Source of the DNA: Epiperipatus broadwayi
Taxonomy: Eukaryota; Onychophora; Udeonychophora; Euonychophora; Peripatidae
Assembly (NCBI GenBank): GCA_028023455.1
Contig: JAQFVV010012422.1
Location: 7,063,710 to 7,127,709, forward strand
DNA length: 64,000 bases
Reading direction: 5' to 3'
This document shows, piece by piece, positions 15,129 through 27,540 of the stretch. The notes beneath the pieces are model-generated. The model was given only the letters and a program-made list of their open reading frames with translations, was not told the DNA's origin and did no database searches. Made by a program: the position numbers and the translations under genes. The stretch's first letter is position 1. The number at the start of each line of letters is the position of its first letter.

Positions 15129-15324
15129 AATATTCTTTTTCCGAGTTTGACACTGATGTATACCTATTAGTAGGAGGATTAAAAATACTAAAAAAGTATC
15201 CACATCCTACAGATTTTTAATGTAAAGGTTCAGATAGAAATTAGGATTATGTAAAGAAGTGCTAAAAGATAAAATTCAAATTGTTTATCATTTGGGAGAT
15301 CATGTGACATTTAAGCATAGGAAG

Positions 15325-15395
15325 TGATGGAATTTGAACTGCAATCCAAGAACCTTTATCTCTAGCATCAATCATTCTGCCACACACTAAATCAT
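15325..15395 (-). mobile_element. tRNA-like SINE head, decayed
   Basis: On the minus strand a box A-like TGGCAGAATGATTGATGC is followed by a box B-like GCAGTTCAAATTCC (15329-15342) at tRNA-like spacing. Downstream is CACATGATC, a string that also opens the family B elements. No target-site duplication was found. Confidence 0.4.
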
Positions 15396-15654
15396 GCAGA
15401 ATTGTAACTTCATATATTTATTAATATGCTCCACATTGAATTAACTCCATAATAAATTTTATAATGATCGCCATAGGTTACCATAGCTACCTACTTCTCC
15501 ATCACAATATCTTTTAAGCATCTCAATATTTAGGTTACATCTTAAATTTTAATAAGATCTTAGCAGGGTTAACTATTTGCATGCATAATATTCTTTATTA
15601 TTAATTATGTATATCTATACATTTAAATAATTACTTTTGAAAATAATAATAATA

Positions 15655-16250
15655 AATAGAGGGATTTGAACTTAGGATTTCTTAGTCTATACTCATCTTC
15701 CAACTCCATCTCAAATGATGAACAACATGACTACATACATGCAAAAAATATAGATGATCCCCAATAGATGTATTTCATGCTGAACCAGCACTTGGGCCAG
15801 ATCATAATCTCCCACACATATATACAATCAGTGCTTGGCTTATATTAAGATAGCAATTTCTTAAACTTTAACAAACAGGTTTCAATATCCTCACTCTTCC
15901 AATTACATAGATATGACTACAATATCAAATACATCAAGGGTTTGAGAGTTCCATCATTGGTTTTTCATTCAAATGGACAGATGAATAGTTGGAATGGTGA
16001 TAAGATTGATGCCCATCCATTAAAGTTTAAGGAATTGCTATCTTAATATAAGCTGAGCACTGATTGTATATATGTGTTAGGGATTATCATCTGGTCCAAC
16101 TGATGAGTGCTGGTTCTGTGTGAAATACATATATTAAGGATCATCTATTTTTTCACATGTATGTGGTCATGTGTGTTGGTTGTTTGACATGGTGTGGAGG
16201 TATTGTATAGACGAAATAATCTAAGTTCAAATCCCTCTATTTATTTATAT
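15655..16250. mobile_element. Family A fold-back with two hammerhead-type copies
   Basis: Arms 15655-15872 and 16024-16250 are reverse complements, separated by about 150 bp. Each arm holds a tRNA-like box B (AAGTTCAAATCCC at 16223-16235 and its mirror near 15659-15671) and a hammerhead-type motif. The right-arm motif keeps CTGATGA and GAAA. The left-arm motif has lost exactly the CTGATGA block while its stems I and II are perfect. Related, more diverged copies lie at 0.35-0.6, 17.9, 28.4, 37.5 and 50.6-51.1 kb. Confidence 0.7.
16095..16141 (+). ncRNA. Hammerhead-like ribozyme motif, family A copy 2
   Basis: TCCAA is followed by core CTGATGA (16100-16106), a stem II region that has lost some pairing, GAAA (16122-16125), stem III ATACATAT (16125-16132), nucleotide A16133 and TTAAGGA. 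The AA inside the last strand weakens stem I. It is more degraded than the copy at 421-464. Confidence 0.45.
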
Positions 16251-17040
16251 AAGAAACATTCAGCACACTGAATAAATAGGATAATAATAAACGTTATGGT
16301 TTAAATTTAATAAGTGACTTTTACAACATGACAGAATCATTAGATTACTAAAGCAAAATAACTGTCCAAAATAAAGGATTGATGCAATTCATATTTCGCT
16401 TTTCAAAATTTTAATCAGCAAGCACTAGCTTTTATTCTTTTTCTAATTTTTTTTATTTTAAATAACTGGAAATATGTCATAATGCATTTATATTACAGAA
16501 TCATGTTAAGAGAGAATTTTTCTGCATCCTTTAAAAAAAAAAATCTTTTTCAAATTTTTTAGATATTTTTCTTTTCCGACTATATTTTATATCAAACTTA
16601 AAAATGTTTTTTTAATAGTTCAGTATTATAAAAATTAGATTCACACGTAAGAATTTTCTCACGAATATGCCTTGAGTAATAGGGCCTATAATAATAATGG
16701 AGAGCAAGAGGTATTTGAATTATTTGTCAACATAAGGGGAGGGGGTAAAATTTCAAATTATACTGACTTGTCGAGCAACTAAATTTGAAATTAAATCACC
16801 AAGATATATTTTTTGGAAATATACAACTAAAGTTTTCTTTAATTTTCCATTTTATATTAAGTGTTTTTTCTTTCTCATTCTTATTCTTTTATGTACTGAA
16901 TCTTTACAATAACTTTACTAATAATACTTAATTCATTCACAGTTATTTTTCAGTTCGTCACTTACACGTCTATTCTTTTTCCATATCTACTGTGATCTTC
17001 ATTTGGTTCCAGAATTGGTATCGTAAAATTATATATATAT
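16251..17040. other. A+T-rich DNA without a recognisable gene
   Basis: No coding motif. A purine-rich patch with GGGGAGGGGG lies near 16736-16746; it has no evident partner or function. Confidence 0.5.
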
Positions 17041-17470
17041 TGCAAGTAAATCAAGTCATACATCATGTGACGTAATTTAATAAGCTTGTATTACAAATGT
17101 TATATAATGGGTATGCCAATAGCTCTTATCAAGCTTCTCAGAATATTCCCATCCTCAGACTGGTTTCTAACTCTGGCTTTCATCAGTGAGAAACTAGGAT
17201 ATTCAAGCATTACACTTAAAATACCAGGTCAAGCCCAGCACTTTGTCTGATGTTTAACTATTAAGAAGAAAATCTAAAATTTTCAGACATCCACATGTCT
17301 TCAAGTCCAGTTATTTAACTTAAATTGCCATATGGTTAGTGAACTAAATTCAGATATACCCATATAATAATAGCTTTAGCAATATAAAATTGCCAAAGCC
17401 TTAAAAGCAATAATAATAATTGCAAGAAAATCAAGTCATATATCATGTGACTTAATTTAATAAGCTTGTA
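17041..17470. repeat. 50-bp direct repeats flanking a hammerhead-type element
   Basis: Positions 17041-17090 and 17421-17470 match at nearly every base and lie exactly 380 bp apart. The interval between them contains a minus-strand hammerhead-like motif at 17152-17192. This looks like a partial tandem duplication of a small ribozyme-bearing repeat, since tandem copies are typical of such elements, rather than a simple target-site duplication. Confidence 0.65.
17152..17192 (-). ncRNA. Hammerhead-like ribozyme motif, family B type
   Basis: On the minus strand: stem I strand TTCTCA (17187-17192), CTGATGA (17180-17186), a stem II region AAGCC...GTTA, GAAA (17164-17167), short stem III ACCAGT, nucleotide C, then TGAGGA (17152-17157), which pairs with TTCTCA over six bases including one G-U pair. 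Stem II is weak and its closing pair is A/A, so activity is uncertain. Confidence 0.5.
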
Positions 17471-17923
17471 TATATATATATATGTGTGTGTGTGTGTTAT
17501 TTTTCATAGATCCAATAATTTTAAATTATTTTTTCACATATATCATTGACAAATCACAATCCAAATAAAATATTTTTCCATGTGGGTAGTTTTTTTTTAA
17601 TTTTAAATGATAAATATTTTTTACTGTATGGATATATATATTTTCAAGTTTTTGTTTTATTCAGTGCATTTTTTACTTTAGCTATATGGCATCACAAACA
17701 TTCATCACACAAAAACCAGACCAACCTTTCTCACTATAGATGCATTTTGAAACATCCATTTCACTTTCAAGTAAGATATACATAACACATGTTATAATTT
17801 AACATGTATACATACATGATTTAATTATGCTTAAACTTTATAAATATAAATTTTTAGTCATATTTTAAACTTCTATTCCATTACACATTGCTGACCAATC
17901 AAAAACAGGAAAAAGATAAATGA

Positions 17924-17970
17924 TCCTCAAGATGTGCATTTCATGCTAAACCAACATTCATCAGTAGGCA
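17924..17970 (-). ncRNA. Hammerhead-like ribozyme motif, family A copy 3
   Basis: On the minus strand CCTA precedes CTGATGA (17958-17964). A stem II with TGTT/AGCA pairing follows, then GAAA (17939-17942), a clean stem III ATG-CA-CAT, a permitted C and TTGAGG. Stem I is imperfect. It belongs to a family A repeat that continues past the inserted element at 18113-18314. Confidence 0.5.
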
Positions 17971-18112
17971 CAGACCACAATATCTTACATATGTCTTCAT
18001 CATTTGTTCAGCACTTATGGATAGCAAATTACTACAATTTGATTTATAAGTGTCAAACTTTCTGCATTCATAACTTTGATACAAACCATTTGATGTAAAT
18101 ATATTAATAGTC

Positions 18113-18314
18113 ACATGATCACCATCCTAAGATCTAGGTGCAGTGCTCTCAGATCCAAAGCTCCTCACTGATGAAGGCCACAAGCCAGAAACTAGTCTGG
18201 GGATATTGGATGAGTAGGCATTAGATAGGGATTTTATGCACAAGCCTTCTGGCATCCATTGATTATTCTGGTTGGCACAGGGTGGCACTACTGTACGGAG
18301 GGTTTTGCCTTGTT
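18113..18314 (+). mobile_element. 202-bp hammerhead-bearing retroelement with 13-bp target-site duplication
   Basis: The 13-bp string TATATTAATAGTC occurs immediately before (18100-18112) and after (18315-18327) this segment, and removing the segment restores a family A repeat that is uninterrupted at 50.88 kb. The element starts ACATGATCACCAT and ends GGGTTTTGCCTTGTT, with no poly(A) tail. It carries a complete hammerhead-like motif at 18162-18203. Other copies with the same start or end lie at 2.8, 14.9-15.1, 53.35-53.56 and 58.2 kb. It encodes no protein, so any mobility must depend on another element's enzymes. Confidence 0.75.
18162..18203 (+). ncRNA. Hammerhead-like ribozyme motif, family B (best copy)
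   Basis: Stem I strand TCCTCA (18162-18167), CTGATGA (18168-18174), stem II GGC...GCC bracketed by an A/A mismatch (18175-18187), GAAA (18188-18191), a two-base-pair stem III (AC with GT, 18191-18196), cleavage nucleotide C18197, then TGGGGA (18198-18203), which pairs with TCCTCA over six bases with one G-U. The very short stem III is typical of the minimal type I hammerheads reported in Penelope-like elements. The A/A closing pair of stem II is unusual. Confidence 0.6.
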
Positions 18315-18780
18315 TATATTAATAGTCTTTACTAATCATTTATTGAAGTAGAGATTATCCTTAGCTCAATGATACATTTTAAATCTCAGCTAATAAATAA
18401 TGTCTGTAATGTCACAGAGATATTAATATCTGAATGTTTGCACCCATGTTACAGTTCATTAATGTTCACTTCATCACTCTCATAAAAATTAGGGATACAC
18501 ACACAAAAAAAATATAATTGGTTTATTACTGAGTAATATTCTGGCAATTAAATTTTCATAAACTGTAATTATAAATATGTTAAAATATATACAAAATAAT
18601 CTTATAATTTTTCAATCATTTTATGGTTTTCTTCTTAATAAATTTCTTTCAAATTTTTTTATAACTAATCTTATGTATTTAAAAAGTCTAAAAAAATATT
18701 TAATTGAATTTTACTCAGAAACAAAATAAAAACACAAACTATTTTGTTATTGAATAATGATGATACTCTAATTGTCTTAA

Positions 18781-18890
18781 ATGATCATGTGACTGCTTTC
18801 TTAAAGTAAATCTCAGCTGATTTTTATAAATATATGATCATGTGACTGCTTTTCTCAAAGCAAATCAGGTGACTCTTTTTAAATATATGC
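18781..18890. repeat. Two-copy 53-bp tandem repeat
   Basis: ATGATCATGTGACTGCTTT occurs at 18781 and again at 18834, followed in both by a similar purine-rich stretch. The string GATCATGTGA also recurs in SINE-like segments at 14.05 and 15.3 kb. Confidence 0.7.
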
Positions 18891-19240
18891 AATTACTATG
18901 ATATTAAAACTATATCCACTGCTTTAACCCAGACAATAATGTCAATTATTTTCCCAAAAGTTTTATAAATCAAAAATATCATATAAAAAACAATCAATTA
19001 TAATGCTTTTCTATGTCAAAACATTTGAATAGTTTACAAAATATACAATAAATTTAAATATTCAATTAAAAAAACTCAAATATATTACTAGTAAAAAAAA
19101 AAAAGGCATTATCCTGTGTGTATTTTTTTAAATAATAATTTAAAAAATCAAAATTCAATAGTTTTATCTTTCTTATTGCATTGGCAAATCCATCTAATAT
19201 TAATATCATTTGTTCTTTACTATTTTTTACAATGCTTTTT

Positions 19241-19368
19241 ACAACCCACTATTGACAGTTTCGATCACCTCAGCATACTTCTTCAGAATTTCTACTTAAT
19301 GGTTTTTTTACAAACCACTATTGACAGTTTCAATTACCCCAGTGATTTTCTTCGGAACTTCTACTTAT
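19241..19368. repeat. Two-copy 69-bp tandem repeat
   Basis: The segment starting ACAACCCACTATTGACAG (19241) is repeated from 19310 with a few substitutions, including the shared CTTC-GAA-TTCTACTTA block. A short open plus-strand frame across it simply reads the repeat twice and has no family motif. Confidence 0.75.
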
Positions 19369-19373
19369 ATTTT

Positions 19374-19600
19374 CAGTATGGATGCAAAGAGTACATTTTA
19401 TTCCATACGAACTACATAATTTAACCAAATATTCATTATATTTACAGTGATTGAATTCAAATTTAGTCATAATAATAATATAAAATAAATTTATTCTTTA
19501 AGTATATAAAAATCTTTTATATAAATATTACGGACATCTTCTCAATACATGCATTTGTTTAAGGTACATGATTATGAAATTTTATTTCGTCCCCATAACT
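19374..19600. repeat. Dispersed repeat also present at 32.2 kb
   Basis: CAGTATGGATGCAAAG and the following roughly 200 bp match 32205-32430 with many substitutions and small gaps. No ends, duplication or coding content could be defined. Confidence 0.55.
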
Positions 19601-22600
19601 CAAATTTCATTTTATCTTCACTTCAATTAGTATTTTAATAGAACATATCTCAGGATTCAAAAAGATGCAAGTGTGTGACCAAATATATAATCACATATAT
19701 ATAATTTAGTAATATACATATTGGTAATTATGTTTATTGCAGAATAATGTAAATAATGCCTATTGGGTGGAGTTATTACAGAATAGCTGTCATGTGATTA
19801 TATAAAAAATGAAACATCTTCATACGTTCCAATACGGAACAAAAGCTTTGTTTGATTTATTAAAATTTTTTTATTTATTTTTAGTTGTCTATTTTAATTT
19901 GTTTAACGTTGTTTATTTTAAATTTTATAAAGAAGACAACATTATGGACAAATTTTTTACCATTGAAATTTAACCATTTGCTACTAACTAAATAACTATC
20001 TTAAGAAATTTCAATATAATGGTAGCCATTCTTTTGCTTATAATTCATTATTTCTACAAGTAGCTTAAAAAAAATTAAGTACATCTATTCTATATATGAC
20101 AATGAAATATATACCAGGAGGGATCTTTTGCCTTTTAGAGGCTGTATATCCTATGTGTATAAAGCATTTATAAAATAAAGAAATCATTTTAAACTCTTAA
20201 AATATATTTACTATTCTATATAATAAATATTTTAAAAATTAACAAATTAATTAATGGCTAAACATGTCTTAAATTTAAAGACAATTAGATTTATTCATTC
20301 ATGCATATATTTATTAAAATTCATATATATTAAGTATGTAACAACATATGTTTAAAAGACATCACAACAATAATTCTATGATAAATATATCTTTAATTTA
20401 TTTCCGGACTATCGTTTGAATACTTGGAGAAGAGGTAAAATAAAATCTTATTTTATTAAAACAAAAATATTAAAACATATATTGTAACCTTATATTTTAG
20501 TGTAAAATATAAAGATTGATAGAACTGATTTAAAAATTTCTCTGTCTTCTTGGTGATTTGATTGTCTTGGTTTGCATTTAAAACAGACTATTTACTTGCA
20601 TTCAAAATAACTTATTGATGATAATAAGTAGTATTTTGCCTTGCTTATTGCCTATATTATTTTAATGTATTTAAAATTGCTCTTTTCCATCCACTGATTT
20701 GAGTCAAATATGTTTAACCTGTAAGAAATCAACAGCACACATCGAGTTTAGTAAAATGTGATTAAAAATAATAATAATTCTTATTTATTTAAAATAATTT
20801 TAGAAATTATTTTCACTTAATTTAAAAGCCATTTATTTAACTAATTTTAAATCATTAGTTAGAATATGATAAACACGAAACACGTGTGCATTTCAGTGAA
20901 AGAGAGCATTCATATTTTTATTAAGAGATAAAATGGTGTAAGAATAACATGTAAGCAAAACATGTTACGCATATTTTAAAAATAATTGATAAGCAAACGG
21001 ATTAACCAAAAATTCTCATATGAATTTAAATATAAAATGGTGATATTTAATAACAGTATGAGTTGCTGTATTTAAAGGGTCTGTTCAAGTCTGCCAGCCA
21101 CTGAATCAAATTGCTAATAATTTGCTCAACATCTACATTTAAAATATGTCAGAACGTTTAACTTTAAAAGTAGAATTAATAGCAGAAGGTCAGTATGTTT
21201 TGGAATACTTTATTGCATGCAAACTGGCAACATTAAATAAATATTTTAATTGCAGATGTTTTTCAGACATGAAAACTTTACTTTTTTTAAAAAAAAGAAA
21301 GGTTTAAAATCAAATTTAAATTTTAAATTTTATTGAAACGCCACTTTAATGTTTCTGTGTATCAGTTAAATAATAAAGAATTGACTATCTTATCTGAACG
21401 TATACTGCCAGTAATGTATTTACTATTTAATTTGTTTACTACTTGAATAATGATAACAACCTTTAAACAATTAACTAAAACTACTTTCTGATTTCTATCG
21501 CCAATGTTGATTTATTAAATTATTTTGCTCTGATTATTATTCCTAGATTTAAATGTGGATAGATAAATTAATATAGCCTGGATATCATAAACTTGGAACA
21601 ATGCTAGATAAAAATGTAGAATTTAATAACTTATGAAGAACATTTTCATTTAAACTCTACATGTCATGCTTTTGGAATTATCTCATATTCATAGAGCCCA
21701 CATAAAATTCATTAATTTAAAAGTACTCATAATAACTAGAACAAATGGATATAATCACATCTATGGAATTCGGCTATAATTTATAATTATTACTTTGTGT
21801 AATGTGTATTTATTGTTCAAGACATTTTATATTGATTTCATGGATAATATTTAATATTCCAAAAATGTTGTACACTTTTATTTATGTATTTGAGTAAGAA
21901 TGAATTAATTTTAATTTTATTGTTATATGAACTTATATGTGAGGTTCATGATTTATACTTTTACTATGTTTAAATTAAATTTATGGGATTAAATAAAATA
22001 TTTATTTGAGGGAATAGCGCTTGTGAAAAGCTTGATAATTACTAATAAATTTATGGTGTGTGTCAACCTCTCATGAAGTGTCTTATGAGTCTTTCCAGGG
22101 TTCTGTTCCTATACTCATGTCACTTGTATTACATTATTACTATGTTTATATTTTAAGCAAGATAAATCAGTATATTAGTTGTCCTTATTATTGAAATACT
22201 TTTCATTATGTATGAACCCACATCTGCTAAATTGCTGGTGTTTTTCTGAATTGTCAGAATAACTGAGGAGGATGATTTTGCACTTTAAATATGAAGTAAA
22301 TATTAATATTGCTTTACAATGTTAAATGGCATTAGTCTGTGCTGGTGGTTAATCTGCAGATTAATTATTTGCCACTTTCTGTATTTTTACACTCATTCCT
22401 GCACTGGTGGTTAATCTGCAGAATTGTGTAATTATATTTGTTGCTTCATGGTGGTGTATAAACCCACAGGGCATTCAGTGTTGTATCATTCCTATGTGTA
22501 GATGAATGCATCCACAGGAATATCATTTTACTTCATAAATGTAAGTTTGGGCAAAGTATTTTGTATTATTATGCTAAAATCATCTTCTTCCATCTATAAG

Positions 22601-23890
22601 TATAACTTATAAGTTCAGTCATAAAGTGTAGCAGGGCATCTTATCTAAATTATCCCCATAATGTATTACCTGTTTGTTAATTAATATTTTATCTGAACTG
22701 AAGTTTGAATTTTCACTTTGGTTTAGCATTGCATTATAGCTAATTCCTGCAAATATAATATTATTTATTATATTATTATAGGTTTATAGTATAGGTTTAT
22801 TGGTTCTGGAACTGACACATTGGGTATTTCATGATTTGATGTTGAATTTCAGTATATTTTCCTCAAGGCAGAAATTAGATCAAATTATAATAAAATTTAT
22901 GATTAGGCTTTTATAAAACTGTGCCTATGATATATTTATTGAAGTAAACAAATGGAATGATATTTTATTTATTTATTTGTTTATTTATGTATTTATTTAT
23001 TATATTAAAACATCATATATCAATTATTTGTTAATCATAAAATTGTAAATAAATATTAATTTATAATTAAACTTACTGTGCCATTGCTATTTGTCATTCA
23101 TAAAACCAGAAATCCTATATCTTGAATAGAGCATACATTGGAGTACATACTGTTGTCAGTATGACATAAGAGTCTTAGTAATATTCTGAGAAAACATTTG
23201 AATGCTTTTGTCCTTGGTAGTTTATGATGTGTAGAGTACAATAAAATCCCATTTGCCTTTTCCATCATTTTAGCTTTGCTTTGTTGATTCTAGTACATGA
23301 TATAAAATTGATTGATTTTATAAACTTATAAACAGATTTACCAGATAATGCTATGATTGAATTTATTTTCTTAATGTTATAATTGTAATTCATCAAACAT
23401 AACAAGAGTCTCACTGCTATTTATTAAATTATAAATTTAAGTTTATAAGGAAAGAACCCAAGTTTTCCATGCTTATTATTATTGCAAAGCTCATACCTAG
23501 ACTAGCATTTGTACCAAAATCATAAATGTCATTCTAAAATTCATAATCTTTAATAGTTTCACAAGTTATCCTATCTTGTCCATGGTCGGCCATAAGGTCT
23601 CATGCAATGAAAAATCGCAGATTAAAGTTTTGAAGGATAATAAAATTACATACTTATAATTTGTCTAATATACTTTCACATACTGCTACAATGGGTCTTT
23701 GTGGTGTACCCTGGCAGCGACGAGATTAGATCATAACAATTTCATGTTATATCATTAATTTTGTTTGATGTGATCAGACTTTTCAGTTAGTTTTTAGTAT
23801 GCAATGTGGTAGGTTTGATTGTTTACGTTCACCACATGTGCACCAGATTTCGGTTACAATATATATATATATTGAAATAAATGTCTTTAT
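19601..23890. other. Long A+T-rich stretch without a recognisable gene
   Basis: No coding motif over 4 kb. A 20-bp direct repeat built on CTGGTGGTTAATCTGCAG lies near 22340 and 22403. An imperfect stem ATTCCTATG/CCACAGGAAT lies at about 22479-22524. A CpG-containing patch lies near 23700-23860. None makes a defined feature. Confidence 0.55.
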
Positions 23891-23894
23891 GGGT

Positions 23895-25020
23895 AAAAGA
23901 TGTTTTATGAAACATATTTTTGAGAATAACCATGTTTACTAAACTAAAATTAATATATATCGATATTTCAATACGATAACACTTATCCTCAAGTTGCTTC
24001 TTTTTCTTTTTGGGAGGTTTTTGATTTGTGCATTGATCTATTTTTAGTGATGGTATTAAAACCGTTTTTTAATAAGAAGTCATGTAAGTAAATGATTGAT
24101 CTTTTTTCTTAATGCAGACGTGCTTGAAAGTAAAAATACCCTTGCAAAAAATGACTTAGCTACAGAAAAGATTTGAGCAGGATGATGATGAGAATTTCCT
24201 ATACATAGAAGGCCCGAATATTTGTTTTAGAAACAAGAATATTAAGAAAAGGGAGTTTTCCATGCTTTTCCATTTTCATAATAAATTTAATTTGTGGATG
24301 AAGGTTAATATGCATAAAGAAGCCATTCAGTTTCTCTTCCTCATGTGAACCAACAACAGATGTGCCATCAATATATCTGAGCCAGATAGAAAAAAAGAAG
24401 CAAATATTTTCTATTAGAATATGCATTCCTAATATAAAAAGAACTACAGATAAAACAACATTCTCTACTGATCAAAAGAGTAATAAAATTCAGATCAAAT
24501 CTAAGAATATAATTCATTTAGAAGCTCAAGGAGTCTATGAAATTCCATGTGAAAGGTACTCAACTACAAATATAGAAAGGAACAATTGATATATAAGTGC
24601 TAAAAGAGATGAGCAGATTAATGCAGTAAAAAAATTCTCAACATCTTCAGCACTTGTCCTCTATGTTTGGACACTGGCCATCACATAGACTTCCCAAATA
24701 CCAACCATGACCAAAGAGTAAGAGGCTTCAGAAATATTTAAAAAACAAACTGCATTAATAAATATGATGAAACAATAAAATTACAAACTATTTGGAAGTG
24801 TTTCTTAATGCAAATGAATATAAAAAATATCAAACTTAAATGGAACTACTCAACAATCACATGTTACTATTATATCTACTACAACTATGTAATTATAACT
24901 AATTTTTTCACCCAGTTGAGGATAACTCTTACCATATTGAACTGTCCATATATTTATTTTAGTTTTACTTTATAAAACAGTTATTCCTGAAAATACATTT
25001 TGTAAAATATAGATATATTT
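23895..25020 (-). mobile_element. Penelope-like element fragment with inverted terminal copies
   Basis: The stretch 23895-24000 is a diverged reverse complement of 24905-25020, both built on TTATCCTCAA..., and they enclose a minus-strand reverse-transcriptase fragment. The repeated end contains GAAATATCGATAT, a GAAA box followed by a self-complementary stem, preceded by a GATAA/TTATC hairpin. That layout resembles the ribozyme region of Penelope-like terminal repeats, but the CUGANGA box is not clean. Confidence 0.6.
24199..24426 (-). pseudogene. Penelope-like reverse transcriptase fragment
   Basis: This minus-strand frame reads WLRYIDGTSVVGSHEEEKLN and then a block ending in IKFIMKMEKHGKLPFLNILV. 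Penelope reverse transcriptases have WLRYVDDTF-type sequence at the catalytic box, followed by a helix and an IKFTMExExDGKLPFLDVLV-type block, so the match is specific. The catalytic YIDD is changed to YIDG, which should abolish activity. Both flanks drift out of frame, and no N-terminal or GIY-YIG part is attached here; a separate GIY-YIG C-terminus is at 30.0 kb. Confidence 0.8.
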
Positions 25021-27540
25021 TTACACATTGAATAATAGACATTTTTTGAATAAACAATAAAGCCCTATTTTCTTCTTAGTAGCAATGTTGATTAAAAGAT
25101 TGTAGATTTTTAGAAACAAATATCTATTAGCAAAATCTATTCTAATTGAGCTAATTAATGAAGTTATTTAAGACATTGAATATTATTATTCAGAATAGTT
25201 ATCACTTTTCAAGAGAGCTCTTTTAAAACTGAATGTTCAAAAATAAACTAATTAAATATTTCAAATAGTCAAAATAAGAGTCATAGATCAATTCATAGAT
25301 CACATGACCCTATCTCTTAAGCTTGTAAGTTATAAACAGTGAGGATTGCCAATTCCTCTACAAGTTTTATGATAAATGCTTAGCCACAGCCAGCACTTAA
25401 AATATTTCATTTTAAAAATTTTAACAGTGACTTACAATTTCTTTATAAATTGGCTTAAATTTAAAATTTCTGTTGACAATTAATTTTTGTTTGTCCTTTT
25501 CAATGATAACTACAATTCCAAGTATTAATTGATGAAATAGATAATTTGTAAGGTTATCCAAGAGATCAGACAAAGATTGACTCTTATGTTATTATCTTTT
25601 GTCTTAAACTAAGTGTTCATTAAATAAAAAAATGGATGGAAGTATCTAAGCAATGGTAAACAGATAACCATAGAAACCAATGAATGTAATTTTAGCTCTC
25701 AGCTAAAATATTTTTAAGTGTATTTATTATGTTCCTGTTATTATAGAATAATTCTAAACAATAATTATGTAAAATTAAAACACATATAAAAATTTAAAAT
25801 AAATTACATCATTTTACAAATAAATAACTTAATACATTTTTTAAATAATACATTTTTTTCTCTTCTTCCCACTGACTAAATAATGTTACTATTATACTAC
25901 CTTAAAAGCAAAACAAAATCTATGTAAAAAAAATAAAATCTACACTTTTAAAAAAAGTAAAATAAATAAACAACTGCATGCACTTTGCTATGCACATTAT
26001 TATGTTTATCATCACTGTTGATTTCATTATAGTAATTTGGGAATCTTTAAAAAGCTAATTTTAAAATAGATATGTTAATGTATAATCAATTATTCACAAA
26101 ACATTTCATCATACATACACATATATTATGCATAAATGAAATGTATTTTAACAAAAAAAAAATATTATTAGATTTTATTTCAGCATGAAAATTATTGCTA
26201 CTATATATTAAAATAAAAGACATTTCTAATAAATATATGTATCATTATAACTTATAATAATACTTCTACAATAAACTACTTTCAAGGTAAGAACTTAACA
26301 TATATTCAATTTCTAAATAAGCTAAATATTTTAAATTAATGTATTTATTTTAATATTGATTGTTAACTTATAGCTCCAGGAAAAATTTTTTTTTAGCTTA
26401 TTTCAGCCATTTTAACTAATGTTTGATTTTTTATTAATTATTCATAAAAAAATTCTTAAAAAAAAATAAAAGTAAAAAATTACAATTTCAAAATATTTAC
26501 AGAATTTCAGTTTGGTAATAGTCGTTTTTTCCCTAATTAAATATCACATTCTCAAACATGAATTTAGCTACTATAATGATATTTTCTTCATGATTTAAAC
26601 ACATGACCTCTTCAGTTTTATACCGTAATTAAAAATGTGTACCAATTTTTTTCAAGTATTTTGTTATTTCAAAAAATTTTATTCTAAATATCTTTAGCAG
26701 TGCCAACACATGGATAAGAAGTGCTTTTATGCAGAGTAAATTTTAGTGCTCGACTCCCATTATGTGAAATAAAATTTGTAAATTAAAAAATGTTTTCTCC
26801 CAGCACTTTTGCAAGAATAACTTGAAAATGTGGCTTTAGTAATTTAACATGTTTGGTAAATACCTTAGGTAAATTTTATTCATTTACTTCTTTAAAATAA
26901 ATCTGGAAATAAATTATTAATATTTTCCTGAAGGTTTGTGATGATGGAATTTCAGTTGTTTTATATAATTGGACTATTTCCATAATTTTTGAAACAATAA
27001 TTAAATAATATCTTAAAACAAAAATATTTATTTGATAAACTAAGTAAAAATATATATTGAATTTGAAATTATTAATTATTTTTTTACTTCTGCTTTACAA
27101 TTACAGATATTTAGAAGTTATAATTATTTATTTATTATTACAAAAGTTTTCATATTATTTATTTGGATAATCCTGTGAAATTTCTAGTAAAGATAGGACA
27201 TATCTGCAAATAAGATAATTTTTTTAAATATCTAAATGGTTTTATATTTAAAAGAACCCATCACCACCACCACACATCAAAACATTGCACAACCCCCCTC
27301 TCCTTTTTAAGCCTGTTCTGATATTATATAAATAATTCTATTTCTGCTTTACCTATCACCTTATTAATAATACTATCTACAACATATGATTATTTGGAAT
27401 GTTTTGCCTTTGATCTCTGTCCCACATAATATGGAGAAAACAGAGTATGTCTTGTCTTTATTATCCTTTCTGAAGTACAATAGATGTAAAGGTGATGTAA
27501 CTCTTATACTTCTTTACCAATATTTAGATAAACTTTAATC
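25021..27540. other. A+T-rich DNA without a recognisable gene
   Basis: Nothing coding. Positions 26930-26990 contain a fragment (CCTGAAGGTTTGTGATGATG and neighbours) that recurs at 37.84 kb and, inverted, at 31.42 kb, so part of the family C SINE tail is present. Confidence 0.5.

Noticed and set aside
22339-22424. Possible regulatory direct repeat
   Set aside because: Only two short copies without other context.
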